Notes under the pieces: model-generated
The model's database searches: none
What the model was told of the DNA's origin: nothing
What the model saw: only the letters and a program-made list of their open reading frames with translations
Translations under genes and position numbers: made by a program
Assembly (NCBI GenBank): GCA_051530055.1
Contig: CM121342.1
Span: 10,416,001-10,480,000, forward strand
Source: Neoechinorhynchus agilis
Taxonomy: Eukaryota; Acanthocephala
DNA length: 64,000 bases
Direction: 5' to 3'
Shown here: positions 62,852 to 64,000 of the stretch, piece by piece
Layout of the letters: each line of letters starts with the position of its first letter
How positions within the stretch are numbered: position 1 is the stretch's first letter

Positions 62852-64000
62852 CTGGATGAAAAGCATGTAAGAGATTGTCAACGTAATTCAATATTGGCTT
62901 CTATAAAACGAATGTTCGCCAATTCGCATGAAAAGTAAGTGCTTTTTTTGCGAACTGCATTCGACCTTCGTGGCTATTAATTTTACTAACGTTTCTTTGG
63001 AACGCATCTATTTCCTTGCCAATGATGGAAAGGTACGCAACGGCATTTTCCATTAATGCACTTAAGCCCAAGTCCCATTTTACAGTGCGTTGAGTTCACG
63101 CAGGGCGACAGAAGTGTGCCACCACCTCCTCCTTCGGTATCTAAAAACAATTTCACATCATTGAGATGACCAATACTTCCTCTAATGATTTACCTGGGTA
63201 TTTCACACACCGACCGTTGTACCACACGTAATTTTTACGGCATCTACACTTTCCTTCGATGCAGCGCAAGCCGTGGATCCAGTTGCAATGTGAGTTTTCG
63301 GTACATGGTCCGAGAAGTTCTCCCGACGATCCATCATCTTGCATCATAAAGGGTTTGTGTTAGAGTCCATATTTCAGTTTTGAAACATGGCACAAAATTG
63401 TCTAACCATCAAAATATTCATACCTTCGAGAGGAGAGCAACGTCCCGATTTCCATATATAATCCTTAGGACAAACACAGCGGCCGAAAAGACAGTACAAT
63501 CCAACTTTAACATTGCAGTTAAGGTTCGATGAACAGGGCTTTAGAAGTCCGCCGGCCGACGATTCGTCTATAAATCGAAGTTTTTTTTAATTATACCAAT
63601 GACAGTTCAGAATAGTACCGTCAATTGTACAGTAGAAGCCGTTCCACTTTACTGTGTCGGGCGCACTTACACCGACCTCGGATGCATGTAAGTCCCACTA
63701 CTTGATTACATTCTTCAGGTTTTAGACATTTCTGATCGAAACTTCCATCTTCCAAAGCACCTTCGAAATTTTCCACGATGGTGAGGTGTCTATAAACGTT
63801 TTCCCAAACCTTCCAGGGATAGACATTTGTTCTGTTTCCAATACTTATCGTCCGGGCATACACAAATTCCATGGTGACAAATAAGTCCAATAATCGCGTT
63901 GCATTGTTCATTAAACTGGCATGGTTTCAACACATCTCCCTCACCTCCTTTTCGAGGATAAATAAGCGATGTAACATTTTTGTGAACCTCACCTTCGTAA
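62852..64000 (-). CDS. gene B array unit, cut by window end, one-base insertion in c
   Basis: Contains f, e, d, c and b; exon a lies past the edge. The c exon near 63648 has an extra T (TTCCACTTTACTG), breaking the end of that module (SKWNG lost). Gene B continues off the window, so the number of units and the 5' end are unknown. Confidence 0.7.

Overview
The window is animal nuclear DNA, AT-rich, with GT-AG introns often only 47-61 nt long. Three conserved host genes are recognisable: the 3' end of SRP54 (1-917, +), ubiquitin-activating enzyme E1/UBA1 (5480-9910, -) and ribosomal protein S2 (49739-50572, +). The tiny introns, the large expansion of EB-like cysteine modules, Mag/K02A2.6-like Gypsy elements and Penelope-like debris suggest an ecdysozoan, most likely a nematode. 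That is inference; no SL or rRNA marker was seen.

Layout: 1-0.9 kb SRP54; 1.2-4.8 kb LINE debris; 5.5-10 kb UBA1 and its promoter; 10.7-25 kb a transposon graveyard (CR1/L2-like LINEs on both strands, RTE-like LINEs, a broken Gypsy, a Penelope-like element sitting inside an RTE LINE); 25.8-36.2 kb cysteine-rich gene A (-); 37.2-38.7 kb a LINE with a 220-bp ATT-type tail; 38.8-48.1 kb a nested stack of Gypsy elements with a tRNA-type SINE; 48.3 kb a long hairpin; 49.7-50.6 kb RPS2; 51.5 kb to the end, cysteine-rich gene B (-), which runs out of the window.

The most unusual content is the gene A / gene B pair. Each is a chain of about 47-residue, six-cysteine EB-like modules (C-x5-C-x7-C-x4-C-x-C-x10-C). 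Upstream, each module is one phase 1-1 exon. Six module types (called a-f here) recur in fixed order as a higher-order unit of about 1.29 kb in A and 1.28 kb in B. Gene A holds seven units and gene B at least eight. Within each array the units are nearly identical, but A units and B units differ strongly, so each array has been homogenised separately. Both chains end in a single large exon with 9 (A) or 10 (B) modules and no introns. Those terminal exons share a 651-bp block with only one difference seen, flanked by diverged sequence, which looks like a recent gene-conversion tract across 26 kb. The products are predicted to be very large, disulfide-rich, probably extracellular proteins of unknown function.

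LTR elements are described as fossils only. Exon boundaries were read by eye from GT-AG signals and protein continuity; no database search was run.
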